From positions 1-64,000 of the forward strand of contig JAHBVO010000002.1 of the NCBI GenBank assembly GCA_019637435.1: a stretch of DNA of 64,000 bases, in the 5' to 3' direction. Both the position numbers and the translations under genes were made by a program. Source of the DNA: Candidatus Obscuribacterales bacterium. GTDB lineage: Bacteria > Cyanobacteriota > Vampirovibrionia > Obscuribacterales > Obscuribacteraceae. The notes under the pieces were generated by a model. It had not been told where the DNA came from, did not search any database, and saw nothing but the letters and a program-made list of their open reading frames with translations. Shown piece after piece: positions 41,653 to 49,102 of the stretch; position 1 is the stretch's first letter; every line of letters starts with the position of its first letter.

Positions 41653-42962
41653 AAAGACTACGAACAGCTCTTCAAGACTATCTTGCGCAACGGCGAGCGT
41701 CAGGAGTCAAATTGCGTTCCGCCGGTCATGCACTCTTGAGATTCATTTGCTTCATGGAGAAACGCAAGTGCTCGTACATTACAACGGCTTTGGCGGTGGA
41801 GTGGTCCATGCAAGGATCTCGTGCAAAATCGCAGGACTTAGCACAAGCGCAGTGCTTAGGTGTTGTGCGCGAGTTTGCAAAATATATGGCGACAATTGAT
41901 CCGCGCACGGAGATTCCGCCGTATGGCGTGTTGCCCCATCCCACTAAACATACGCAACCCAAGAAAAAGAGGTCAAAAGCAATGGGAATGACTACTTCAC
42001 AATCGGCGCATGAATTGGGGCAAGCGATCAATGATTACCTCGCTATGCGGCGAGCTCTGGGTTTCAAACTGCGATTGTGTGGTAATGCGTTGCTCGACTT
42101 TTCTTCGTTCATGCAGGAGCGCAACGCGGAATATGTGACTATCAAACTAGCATTGGAGTGGGCTCAGCAGCGAGCCACTTCTAAACCTTCCACATGGGCG
42201 CAACGCTTAGGCTACGTGAGAGATTTTGCGAAGTTTAGAATCGCAACAGATCTAAGGACTGAAATTCCGACGTGGGATCTGCTCCCATGTGTCAGTCAGA
42301 GAGCGCGTCCGTATTTATACTCGGAGGAAGAAATTCGAGCCTTACTTGACGCCACATCTACATTGCCGGTAAACAGTGCAGCTGGTGTGCTGAGGCGCAA
42401 AACATATTATTGCTTGATTGGTTTGTTGAGCGTATCTGGCATGCGCATTAGCGAAGCAGTCAATCTAAAAATGTCTGACGTCGATCTCGATACTGGTGTA
42501 TTGACAGTGACAGACGGCAAATTCGGAAAGTCCAGATTCGTTCCGGTACATTGCTCCACGCAGAAGGTTCTCTCGAACTACAAATCCACTCGCGACGAAT
42601 ATCTAGGCATGCGTGGTTTCAGTTCTGAATATTTCTTCGTCACACATTTTGGCGGCCGAATCGATACGGCCGATGTTCGACGAAAGTTTTATTCAATGTC
42701 AAAGTCCGTAGGCTTGCGCAACGAAGGACCAAACCGCGGACCTCGTATTCATGACCTTCGACATCGCTATGCTGTTACGACATTATTGCAGTGGTATCGT
42801 GACGGCGAAGACGTAGAGCGTAAACTTCCGCTTCTCTCGACCTATCTCGGACACGTGAAAGTGAAAGACACGTACTGGTATCTGACTGCGTGCCCAGAAT
42901 TGATGGGGCATGCTGTCAGGCTTCTTGAGCAACAATGGGAGAAAACAAATGACGAAACTTAA
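41649..42962 (+). CDS. ritB: RIT tyrosine recombinase B with duplicated N-terminal domain
   Basis: A protein of 437 residues. The catalytic domain has R in SGMRISEA, HDLRHRYAV, GHVKVKDT and the Tyr in TYWYL. The N-terminal half is a tandem duplication. Residues 5-100 (LQDYLAQRRASGVKLRSAGHALLRF...LRTEIP-like end) and about 120-215 (INDYLAMRRALGFKLRLCGNALLDF...DLRTEIPTWDLLP) align along their length. GGAGG supports ATG 41649, and the gene overlaps both neighbours (4 and 14 bases). Confidence 0.9.
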   Translation: MKRLRTALQDYLAQRRASGVKLRSAGHALLRFICFMEKRKCSYITTALAVEWSMQGSRAKSQDLAQAQCLGVVREFAKYMATIDPRTEIPPYGVLPHPTKHTQPKKKRSKAMGMTTSQSAHELGQAINDYLAMRRALGFKLRLCGNALLDFSSFMQERNAEYVTIKLALEWAQQRATSKPSTWAQRLGYVRDFAKFRIATDLRTEIPTWDLLPCVSQRARPYLYSEEEIRALLDATSTLPVNSAAGVLRRKTYYCLIGLLSVSGMRISEAVNLKMSDVDLDTGVLTVTDGKFGKSRFVPVHCSTQKVLSNYKSTRDEYLGMRGFSSEYFFVTHFGGRIDTADVRRKFYSMSKSVGLRNEGPNRGPRIHDLRHRYAVTTLLQWYRDGEDVERKLPLLSTYLGHVKVKDTYWYLTACPELMGHAVRLLEQQWEKTNDET

Positions 42963-43953
42963 GCCCCCAACCTTTGCTGTTCTACTGGAAAAATTCTTTA
43001 CTGAACGCCTATTGAAGCAGCGAAGCGCAAGTCCTCACACAATCAAATCCTACCGCGATACGTTCAGGCTTTTGCTTCGCTTTCTACAAGATCGGTTGGA
43101 GCAGCCGCCGTCAAAATTGGATCTGGCACAAATAGATGCACCGCTTATTGCTAGCTTCCTTGATTCTTTAGAGAAAGATCGAAAGATTTCAGCGCGCAGT
43201 CGCAATCTGAGATTGACTGCGATCCGGTCCTTCTTCCGATATGTAGCCCTTGAAGTGCCGGCGAATTCTGGACAAATCCAACGAGTACTTGCAATTCCTG
43301 GAAAACGACACGAGCGAGCTTTGATCAACTTTCTATCCGAAGTTGAGGTAAAGGCCTTGCTTGCCGTTCAGGATCAGCGAACTTGGACAGGACGTCGGGA
43401 TCACGCACTATTACTGGTGGCAGTTCAGACTGGACTGCGATTGTCTGAGCTTAGAGGACTGCAACGCCAAGATGTAGTTTTTGGTACCGGCGCACATTTA
43501 CGCGTCGTGGGAAAAGGACGCAAGGAGCGCTGTACGCCGCTAACAAAACGAACCGTCGAAGTACTAAAGGCTTGGCTCCAGGAGCCGGACAAGGGAGGCA
43601 CAGGTACTCTCTTTCCAAATTCCCGCGGGCAACCTCTTAGTCCGGATGGAGTCCAGTACATTCTGACTAAGTACGTCGCCATCGCTGGCCAAACCTGTCC
43701 ATCGCTGGCACACAAACGAGTCACTCCCCATTGTCTTAGGCACACGATGGCCATGACGCTTTTATTGGCTGGTGTAGATCGAGCAATGATCGCACTCTGG
43801 CTCGGCCATGAGTCGGTCGAAACCACTCAGATCTATCTTCATGCGAATCTGGCTTTGAAAGAGCAACTTCTTGCGCAAACCTCAATGCCTGATGGGCAGC
43901 CTGGGCGCTATCAGCCTGACGATCAACTTCTAGATTTCCTAAACAACCTCTGA
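42949..43953 (+). CDS. ritC: RIT tyrosine recombinase C
   Basis: A protein of 334 residues and classic XerC/D-like layout: core-binding domain (about 8-105), then catalytic R in TGLRLSELRG, K in GKGRKER, HCLRHTMAM, GHESVETTQ and Tyr in IYLHANL. GGGAGA upstream supports ATG 42949 inside the end of recombinase B. It completes the trio; the 3' end is followed by the subterminal repeat and a strong hairpin. Confidence 0.92.
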   Translation: MTKLKPPTFAVLLEKFFTERLLKQRSASPHTIKSYRDTFRLLLRFLQDRLEQPPSKLDLAQIDAPLIASFLDSLEKDRKISARSRNLRLTAIRSFFRYVALEVPANSGQIQRVLAIPGKRHERALINFLSEVEVKALLAVQDQRTWTGRRDHALLLVAVQTGLRLSELRGLQRQDVVFGTGAHLRVVGKGRKERCTPLTKRTVEVLKAWLQEPDKGGTGTLFPNSRGQPLSPDGVQYILTKYVAIAGQTCPSLAHKRVTPHCLRHTMAMTLLLAGVDRAMIALWLGHESVETTQIYLHANLALKEQLLAQTSMPDGQPGRYQPDDQLLDFLNNL

Positions 43954-43984
43954 TTTAGATCAAAAGCTATGCCGAGTGTTGTAA

Positions 43985-44019
43985 TTGAGATGGTGAGTCG
44001 AAGTGGCTCACCATCTCAA
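43985..44019. repeat. Strong hairpin after recombinase C
   Basis: TTGAGATGGTGAG and CTCACCATCTCAA are perfect 13-bp arms around a nine-base loop, 30 bases after the ritC stop and within the element's right end. There is no T-run, so it may block read-through or mark the end for recombination. GGATGGTGAG also occurs at the left end (40299). Confidence 0.7.
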
Positions 44020-44045
44020 TGTTGTGCTCACTAAATTTTCGAGCT

Positions 44046-44070
44046 CTGAATAGTCCTGAACTCGGGATAG
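44046..44070. repeat. Right terminal inverted repeat of the RIT element
   Basis: A 25-base sequence ending CTCGGGATAG, the exact reverse complement of 40244-40268. Confidence 0.9.
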
Positions 44071-44102
44071 TCCCCCTTATTCCGATATCGGCATAGCGGC
44101 GA
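44068..44102. repeat. Right 35-bp direct repeat of the RIT element
   Basis: Identical to 40209-40243. The first three bases overlap the terminal inverted repeat, and the second half enters the GP88 fragment coding sequence. Confidence 0.9.
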
Positions 44103-44562
44103 TTTCTATTCCGTCCAATATATCAGAGCTTGGAAATTGGCTGCTGAACGGAGACCGCATTGTAAGTTTTGGTTCTACACTCGTTCATTCAAACACCAGA
44201 TTCTATTCGAGGAGCTTACTGAACTAGCATCCCTCGACAATGTCAGTGGATTTCTAAGTTTGGATACCGCTAACTATGATGTAGGGATGTTGCGGTTTAG
44301 TCAGGCAGAAGCTGGCGTGTGGAAGTTGGCTCTGCTTCAAGAAGAACCGCTGTCGCTAGCAGATGGATTTTTGGAGCAAGTGAAAAGTCTCGCCGAGAAG
44401 CATGAGGTAGTAGTGTTTCCGAAACATCACGGTGGACGCCATGTTGCCCCACTGGTTGATAAAAACTACACCATCTGTCCACAAGTAGTTGGCGGCTTGA
44501 AGCTTGAAAGTCGACCTAACCTGGCTAAGCCATGTCAGACGTGCGCGTTCTGCCTGCCGTGA
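44071..44562 (+). pseudogene. GP88-like gene, C-terminal half (right fragment)
   Basis: The frame opens right after a TAG at 44068-44070 and encodes RYRHSGDFYSVQYIRAW, RPHCKFWFYTRSF, GFLSLDTAN, GVWKLALL and a C-terminal PCQTCAFCLP. This is the C-terminal half of a GP88-like protein with the N-terminal CxxxxxC-CY half missing. It aligns throughout with the fragment on the left of the RIT element, which faces the other way. A TTG at 44137 could start a shorter product, but no ribosome site is visible. Confidence 0.75.
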
Positions 44563-44636
44563 TTTTTCCGGGCGCAATCTGCGTTTTGTCGAAACAGGCT
44601 TTGACATTTTGGCGTTACGCCGCGATTTTAATTGTC

Positions 44637-44713
44637 GCAAAACACGCAAGCGCAAATCAATCAGGTTGGTATCAACTGGATATCGGTGAACTGATTTCCG
44701 CTTGCGGTTTTGC
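44637..44713 (+). repeat. Bulged hairpin upstream of copG (copy 1)
   Basis: Arms 44637-44659 and 44692-44713 pair over 21 bp with one bulged A (44644) and one mismatch. A second copy at 45134-45208 has the same bulge and ends but a different stem middle that is still complementary. The surrounding 100 bases are related in the two copies. It lies 53 bases before the copG start. Confidence 0.7.
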
Positions 44714-44766
44714 AGCTCTTTTGTCACGCGGCTGCGTGTGTCGGTCGCACCTAAAAGGAGTAGTTT

Positions 44767-45021
44767 ATGACTAAGAAAATCCTAGTTGGTATGCCATCCA
44801 ACCTCTTGAATCTCGTCGATCAAACCGCCTCGGCGGAATGCAGAACTCGCTCGGATTTAGTTCGGGAAGCACTGCGTAGATACATCGATGACTTTCATAA
44901 AAAGCGTTTGATTTTGAATGAGAACGCACTCAATATTCAAAGGCTGGAGAATTCTTATGCAGGTTCTGCGGAAACCGGTATCACAGTCATGGACCCAGTG
45001 AACGGAGTTTCACGATTCTAG
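44767..45021 (+). CDS. CopG-like ribbon-helix-helix protein (right copy)
   Basis: A protein of 84 residues: TKKILVGMPSNLLNLVDQTASAECRTRSDLVREALRRYI is a ribbon-helix-helix unit matching the protein at 39346 in layout. AAAAGGAG upstream supports the ATG. A perfect terminator follows. It is likely a small repressor of plasmid genes; the target is unknown. Confidence 0.87.
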   Translation: MTKKILVGMPSNLLNLVDQTASAECRTRSDLVREALRRYIDDFHKKRLILNENALNIQRLENSYAGSAETGITVMDPVNGVSRF

Positions 45022-45030
45022 AAATTACGA

Positions 45031-45057
45031 GAGGGCGGATTTCCGCCCTCTTTTTTT
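45031..45057 (+). terminator. Rho-independent terminator after copG
   Basis: GAGGGCGG-ATTT-CCGCCCTC is a perfect 8-bp stem followed by seven T, ten bases past the copG stop. Confidence 0.9.
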
Positions 45058-45133
45058 ATGCTCACTTTTTTTTTTGACCGACAAACATTTGCTATGCCCT
45101 TGCACAACTTGGTTGCCGCGTTTTTTTATGGTC

Positions 45134-45208
45134 GCAAAACACGCGATCAGAAATCAATCAGGTTGGTTCGTCCAGATTGTTGTCAGTGATTTCTGTTCGC
45201 GGTTTTGC
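45134..45208 (+). repeat. Bulged hairpin upstream of radC (copy 2)
   Basis: Arms 45134-45156 and 45187-45208 pair over 21 bp with a bulged A (45141) at the same place as in copy 1. The stem middle reads CGCGATCAG where copy 1 has CGCAAGCGC, with compensating changes in the other arm. It lies 67 bases before the radC start. Confidence 0.7.
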
Positions 45209-45275
45209 AGTTCTCGGCGGGCGCGGCCGGCATCGGGTGATGTCCGGTGACGCAAATCGACGAGGACTTAATCGT

Positions 45276-45752
45276 ATGAACAAAGCGAAATTGAAGAAGC
45301 AACTGAGTTACATGGTTCCACAGCTGAAGCTGGTTTTGATTCGCGAAGAGTTTGAGGAAACTCAGGCTATTCGTACACCGTCAGACATCGCCCGATATGT
45401 AGAGCCGCTGCGACATTTACCGGAAGAAAATTTTGTCTCTTTTCACCTGGATGCAAAAAACAACATAATCGGGTATCAGGTTGTCTCGCAGGGAACGCTG
45501 ACTGCGAGCCTTGTTCATCCACGCGAGGTTTTTAAATCGGCTTTTCTCTCTAACGCAAATTCAATCATAGTGGCTCACAATCATCCTGCCGGATCGCTGA
45601 CAGCTAGTGCTGAAGACCTGGAAACGACTCGGCAGCTGTTGAAAGCCGGAAAGCTGCTTGGTGTTCCAGTCGTCGATCACATCATCGTGTCGTTCAAAGG
45701 AGAATGCAGTATTCGGGAAACATATCCGCACCTCTGGTTGGAATCCGATTAG
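45276..45752 (+). CDS. radC: RadC/JAB-domain protein (right copy)
   Basis: A protein of 158 residues, a stand-alone JAB domain with the zinc motif AHNHPAGSLTASAEDLETT. It is homologous over its full length to the left copy at 38805. GAGGA nine bases ahead supports the ATG at 45276 rather than the longer frame from 45177. Together with the copG gene it repeats, in mirror image, the order found left of the RIT element. Confidence 0.9.
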   Translation: MNKAKLKKQLSYMVPQLKLVLIREEFEETQAIRTPSDIARYVEPLRHLPEENFVSFHLDAKNNIIGYQVVSQGTLTASLVHPREVFKSAFLSNANSIIVAHNHPAGSLTASAEDLETTRQLLKAGKLLGVPVVDHIIVSFKGECSIRETYPHLWLESD

Positions 45753-45836
45753 GTCTATCTCCGTCAGGCAGTAGCGCCACAACGCCGTGTCAGTCTGGTA
45801 GCCTGACCGGTGGTGGACTACGAGGCATTAGAAACT

Positions 45837-45865
45837 GGAGGCGGGCTTAGGCCTGTCTCCGTTTT
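45837..45865 (+). terminator. Intrinsic terminator after radC
   Basis: GGAGGCGGGC and GCCTGTCTCC form a 10-bp stem with two G-U pairs and a TTAG loop, followed by GTTTT. It lies between convergent genes. Confidence 0.55.
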
Positions 45866-46544
45866 AGCCTGAAAAGAGGTTAGAGTATTTGATTTTCAAC
45901 AGTCTGGATTTCAAATTAACGAGCGCCGGAGTCATCTCGGAATTATCGAGTGCGTATTCGACCCAGTCCTTTCGAAATTGTGACAGCGATGGGCTGCCTA
46001 TTCTAGTCACCGGGATTTTAACTATGTTTGCTGGAGCATCTACATCAAACGAAGCAGGCGACTTCCCAAATGCTTTTGCGGCAATGGAAGCCGGAACGAA
46101 ATGCATACACACAACCTTTGATGACTTGTTCTTAGTCGCGACCAAGTTGTCAGAATAATTATGGCCAAGCCGCGTCGGGTTCTTTTGAGGGAAATCTAAA
46201 TTGAACTTTGCACCATTGAAGTTGGGTGCCCATTCCGGGCGAAAGGGAGACGCTTCCCAAACTGCTTGCTCGCAATAAAATTTGTCTACAGGAGACGCAT
46301 TTATCGCTTTTAAAATCTTGTAGGTTGGATACCCCTCACTTGAGATTTCTACAGCCATTGAAATTTGAGTCCGATTAGTGGAGAGCAGTTTTGGTGAAAA
46401 GTTTCGATATGACTCACCCTCACACCAGTTTCGAATGGTTACCGCATCTGCTCGAATTCCCGTATTCGCGATTGCCATCGAGTACGTAACGGTGAGGAGC
46501 ATCGCAGCAAGTGCAAAGATCGTGATTGTCCATCTATTACGCAT
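45864..46544 (-). CDS. Secreted protein of unknown function
   Basis: A protein of 226 residues with a signal peptide (TITIFALAAMLLTVTYSMAIA, cleavage near 26). Three cysteines and a middle segment (MAVEISSEGYPTYKILKAIN...CEQAVWEASPF) that recalls the TonB/energy-transducing C-terminal beta domain are present, but the match is loose. GGGAAG upstream supports the start. It converges on radC. Function not identified. Confidence 0.7.
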   Translation of the reverse strand: MRNRWTITIFALAAMLLTVTYSMAIANTGIRADAVTIRNWCEGESYRNFSPKLLSTNRTQISMAVEISSEGYPTYKILKAINASPVDKFYCEQAVWEASPFRPEWAPNFNGAKFNLDFPQKNPTRLGHNYSDNLVATKNKSSKVVCMHFVPASIAAKAFGKSPASFDVDAPANIVKIPVTRIGSPSLSQFRKDWVEYALDNSEMTPALVNLKSRLLKIKYSNLFSG

Positions 46545-46960
46545 CGCTGATTACTTCCCTTGGGACTGAACGTATCTTAACGCGGCTCAAATTATAGTGC
46601 ACACTTAAGCAGTGTCAGGGTATAGAATCTAGCAGAGTTTTTGTGCCACTATATTCGGTGCTGAAAGTGCTAGGCGGTTTGATTAATACGGGCGAAAGCG
46701 AATACGTCGCTGTTAATTTCCAAATCGAGACCAGCTCTTCAAACGCCATTCGGCTAACAGGGACAATTCCGCCAGGCTTCGCGGTGACCTCTTTTGCATT
46801 TGAAGTCTCGGCAATTGGCTCGCTCTGCTGAATGAGCGCCTTGGGAGCGAAGGCGGGACGGATAACGGCAGGGACACTTTTCGTAAGCGCCTTCGCTCTA
46901 ATTTAGTTTAGCAGAGCGGCCAAGCCCGTCGATTTTTTTGTGCGCTGCGCGCATTTTTTT
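46545..46960. other. Non-coding stretch with nested hairpin and terminator
   Basis: Upstream of the secreted-protein gene. Nested arms CGCTCTGCT (46820)/AGCAGAGCG (46911) and GAGCGAAGGCG (46845)/CGCCTTCGCTC (46888) could fold into one long stem. TGCGC-TGC-GCGCA followed by seven T (46940-46960) looks like a rightward terminator. Weak frames exist on both strands (62 codons at 46643; a leftward frame ending near 46615), but neither has a ribosome site. Confidence 0.45.
46940..46960 (+). terminator. Short intrinsic terminator
   Basis: TGCGC-TGC-GCGCA (5-bp stem) followed by seven T. The upstream transcript it would end is not identified. Confidence 0.4.
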
Positions 46961-47265
46961 GAGGGGGCTCAGGTCAAGCCGAATCCGGCAGTGGGAAGGA
47001 AAGCTTGCGGGTATTTGCGATTGAACTTAAGGTGTTGGCGGCAGGTTAAGCGACTTGCAACTTGCTATCCGCCTGGCGGCAACTCTCAAACGCCGATGCG
47101 GCTTGCGTAAAATGCGGCTTTTAAGGGTAATGGTGGCGTGACGTGAATCAAATCGCCGAACGCGCTCCGCGGGAATAAAATTTTGGGTCCAACCTAAATT
47201 TTGGAGCGGGGAGTGACGCGTCGTTAGCGATTAATACGGTGTTGAAGTCAACGTCATTTGGTGAC

Positions 47266-47399
47266 GAGGAATGGCGCCGCCTTCGTGCTGCGAGACTTGG
47301 AGGTGCAGCACTCCGGCGGCGCCATTCCTCTTAGCCGCGCTGGCCTGGCTGGCGATCTAAGGTTAACGCACAGACTTTTTATGGCTGCCTTCGGCAGCC
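47266..47399 (+). repeat. Hairpin-array unit 1
   Basis: Arms GAGGAATGGCGCCGCC (47266-47281) and GGCGGCGCCATTCCTC (47315-47330) are perfectly complementary. Inside, GTGCTGC/GCAGCAC closes the 13-base loop GAGACTTGGAGGT. GCGCTGGCC and GCTGGCGATCTAAGG (47348-47362) follow, then GGCTGCC-TTC-GGCAGCC (47383-47399) and GATGGCAGGCG further on. Confidence 0.75.
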
Positions 47400-47498
47400 G
47401 CAGATTGAGAGTGTCGCTGAAAACACTGATGGCAGGCGGATGTCGAGCATTGTACGAGAGGAGTCATCGAGCCATTGCTTGATTTCGGTGACACCATA

Positions 47499-47600
47499 GC
47501 TGGTGATCTAAGGGTGAGCTGCGGAGAGGCATTTTCAAGCTATTGGCTGCCTTCGGCAGCCGTGGATATCGTCTTTGGGGGCGGGTCGAGATGGCAGGCG
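47499..47600 (+). repeat. Hairpin-array unit 2 (reduced)
   Basis: GCTGGTGATCTAAGG (47499-47513), GGCTGCC-TTC-GGCAGCC (47545-47561) and GATGGCAGGCG (47591-47601) repeat the order of unit 1. The long variable hairpin expected before it is weak; only a short stem with wobble pairs (CGAGCA/TGCTTG) is seen. Confidence 0.6.
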
Positions 47601-47644
47601 CGGGATTGCACTGGTGACAATCAAGTAGTGTGTCAGTGATTGAC

Positions 47645-47795
47645 GAGCAGTGTAAATTTGTGTCATCTGCCAGACTTGGAGGCGCAGAGGACACAAATTT
47701 AAACTGCTCTTGATGCGCTGGCCGAGCTGGCGATCTAAGGAAACAGAACAGATTACAAGCTAATTGTAGAAGCGTTCCGGCTGCCTGCGGCAGCC
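47645..47795 (+). repeat. Hairpin-array unit 3
   Basis: Arms 47645-47664 (GAGCAGTGTAAATTTGTGTC) and 47690-47709 pair at 19 of 20 positions. Inside, TCTGC/GCAGA closes the 13-base loop CAGACTTGGAGGC. GCGCTGGCC, GCTGGCGATCTAAGG (47726-47740) and GGCTGCC-TGC-GGCAGCC (47779-47795) follow. The stem shares no sequence with unit 1 while the loop and flanks do. Confidence 0.75.
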
Positions 47796-47849
47796 TCCAC
47801 TTACACAATGGGCTCCGGTTTTTTCAGCGTAGCATGGAACCTGAATCAC

Positions 47850-47898
47850 CTCAATGACGCTGCGCGCCGCTTCGCGGTTGCCTTCGGCAATCATTGAG
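47850..47898 (+). repeat. Three-way-junction-like fold
   Basis: CTCAATGA/TCATTGAG forms the outer stem. Inside are two adjoining hairpins, CCGC-TTC-GCGG and TTGCC-TTC-GGCAA, with the same TTC triloop as units 1 and 2. Confidence 0.6.
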
Positions 47899-47964
47899 CT
47901 GCTTCAGAACCCATGCTCCTTCTGAATCAACCGGAGGAGGCTCCGGTACATAGGAGTAAGAGAA

Positions 47965-48327
47965 ATGGACAATGTGAAATCAACGGTAATTCTGACACCG
48001 TGGGGACTCTCGCAAGGTTTGAAGAGATGGACGGACGGGATATTCGAGGTCGAGACGGCCGCGCACGGCGGTTTCCTCCTCACTTCGGAATGGAACGCTG
48101 TCATTCCTGATGCGCTCAAAGCTGGTAGTGCAAATGCAGAGCAATGCCGTCAGGGCTGGTACGAAGAAGACGACGACTGGGCGATTGTCGTGATCAGCTT
48201 CCCCTACATCTTCGGGGCGAAGGTGACGAGGCAAGCGATACAACATCTTCGAAACAACAATCCCAATTTCGCGCCTTATCTGGATGGCGAACTCGAAGAG
48301 TTTTGTCGAGACTCCAGCGCTACATGA
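47965..48327 (+). CDS. DUF7007-like plasmid protein
   Basis: A protein of 120 residues. TPWGLSQGLKRWTDGIFEVETAAHGGFLLTSEW and W-Y-E-E-D-D-D-W-A-I-V fit the DUF7007 pattern (PWG, T-x-x-HGG, YEED-W) seen in plasmid and phage accessory regions. No catalytic function is known. TAGGAG precedes the ATG, and the hairpin ACCGGAG/CTCCGGT lies between the structured region and this ribosome site, so it could be controlled by RNA folding. Confidence 0.75.
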   Translation: MDNVKSTVILTPWGLSQGLKRWTDGIFEVETAAHGGFLLTSEWNAVIPDALKAGSANAEQCRQGWYEEDDDWAIVVISFPYIFGAKVTRQAIQHLRNNNPNFAPYLDGELEEFCRDSSAT

Positions 48328-48332
48328 ATCAA

Positions 48333-48361
48333 TAGGAGGGGCTTCGGCTCCTCCTTTTTTT
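48333..48361 (+). terminator. Rho-independent terminator after the DUF7007-like gene
   Basis: AGGAGGGGC-TTCG-GCTCCTCCT followed by seven T, six bases past the stop. Confidence 0.85.
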
Positions 48362-48392
48362 CTCGTCGCATAATACGTTGAGAGGCGCAGCC

Positions 48393-49102
48393 GACAAACG
48401 CGTTTCGAACATTCTCAGGAAATTTAGCAGCGAGACTATCTGACGGACACAGTCAAACGCCACGATCATTCGATCACGGCGCATGAGGTTAGCAGAGTGG
48501 TGGGTTATTTACTTGGAACGAATTTTCTTTGCCGCTTTGGGTTCCTCCGTTACAGTTTCGTTGACGTACAGAGGCTCAGCGGTTTCGGGTTCAATAAGAT
48601 TGATTCATCCAGTTCAGTTGAGTCATCCAAAAGGGAGTCATCAGTTTTGATAGAACCTAGAAGTTCAAAAACGAACGTACGTTTGCAGTTTGTCTTGGTT
48701 CGTTCATCAAAAGGTACTTCTTGCGTGCCCACCTTTTTCTTCCAGTGGCTATTTGCAAGCGCTCCGGTAACTTGAATCTTCCTACCGGTGAGTTTGCCTT
48801 TTTCCGAGCATTTAATTAAACGGTCGGCGGCTTCGTTCCAGAGTTCGCAATCGACCCAGAGCGTCGCGCTTTTTGTCCTTGTTTTTACTGCGTGATTTTT
48901 GGTGCACCTAGGAGAAACCAGCAACCTTTCTGTCGTCTTCGAATAACGATACGGTTGGCTCAGAGCCGATGTTGCCTATGATATTTAGTTGATTCACGCT
49001 TATTTTTCCTTTTGCTTTTGAAGTGGTGCGTGTTGCACCCATGCAGCCGATTCTACTGCCACCAGAAATGGAGTCACCCATATAATTTCTAATTTGCTGA
49101 AG
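48393..49102 (-). repeat. Left arm of a 0.7-kb inverted duplication (decayed ssb)
   Basis: About 710 bases that match, in reverse orientation, 49377-50111. Outer ends share GACAAACGCGTTTCGAAC and inner ends AAATTAGAAATTATA. The left arm has lost about 40 bases (near 48435-48445 against 50025-50065) and carries frameshifts. The spacer is 274 bases. Confidence 0.85.
48509..48997 (-). pseudogene. ssb: Decayed ssb copy
   Basis: A second copy of the ssb gene at 49481, inverted. It begins GTG with VNQLNIIGNIGSEPTVSLF and then shifts frame near 48920 (KVAGFS to SPRCTKNHAVKT). It continues through ATLWVDCELWNEAADRLIKC, has altered sequence after TQEVP, and shifts again after DESIL, losing the normal C-terminus. 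Several independent lesions show it no longer makes a full SSB. Confidence 0.85.

Larger units (their letters stand above)
40209..44102 (+). mobile_element. Recombinase-in-trio (RIT) element
   Basis: Three overlapping tyrosine-recombinase genes in one direction are enclosed by perfect 25-bp terminal inverted repeats (40244-40268 and 44046-44070). Outside these lie identical 35-bp direct repeats (40209-40243 and 44068-44102). Subterminal repeats also pair: CTCGGCATAGC near 40339 and GCTATGCCGAG near 43970. Three co-oriented overlapping recombinases between inverted repeats define RIT elements. The direct repeats contain the self-complementary CCGATATCGG and fall in GP88 coding sequence on both flanks. 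Confidence 0.85.
46961..47964 (+). ncRNA. Candidate large structured RNA / hairpin array
   Basis: One kilobase without a supported gene but dense in stem-loops. CGCTCC/GGAGCG encloses AAAATTT/AAATTTT at 47164-47207. Three related units follow from 47266 to 47795, then a three-way-junction-like fold at 47850-47898 and ACCGGAG-GAGG-CTCCGGT at 47930-47947 just before a ribosome site. The units share GCTGGYGATCTAAGG and a GGCTGCC/GGCAGCC triloop hairpin. Strand is taken from the downstream gene at 47965. It could be a long leader of that gene, a free large RNA, or hairpins acting in single-stranded DNA. Confidence 0.5.

Noticed and set aside
44637..45208. Integron attC sites
   Set aside because: The hairpins carry a bulged base as attC sites do, but the GTTRRRY and RYYYAAC boxes are absent and no IntI-type recombinase adjoins.
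46643..46831. A 62-codon frame ahead of the terminator at 46940
   Set aside because: GTG start without a ribosome site, and the region folds into nested hairpins; kept only as a note.
47266..47795. CRISPR array
   Set aside because: Units are long, unequal in spacing (151 and 227 bases) and lack uniform spacers; no cas gene is present.
46961..47964. Group II intron, or hammerhead-type ribozymes
   Set aside because: No domain V/VI-like hairpin, no reverse transcriptase, and no CUGAUGA...GAAA core were found.
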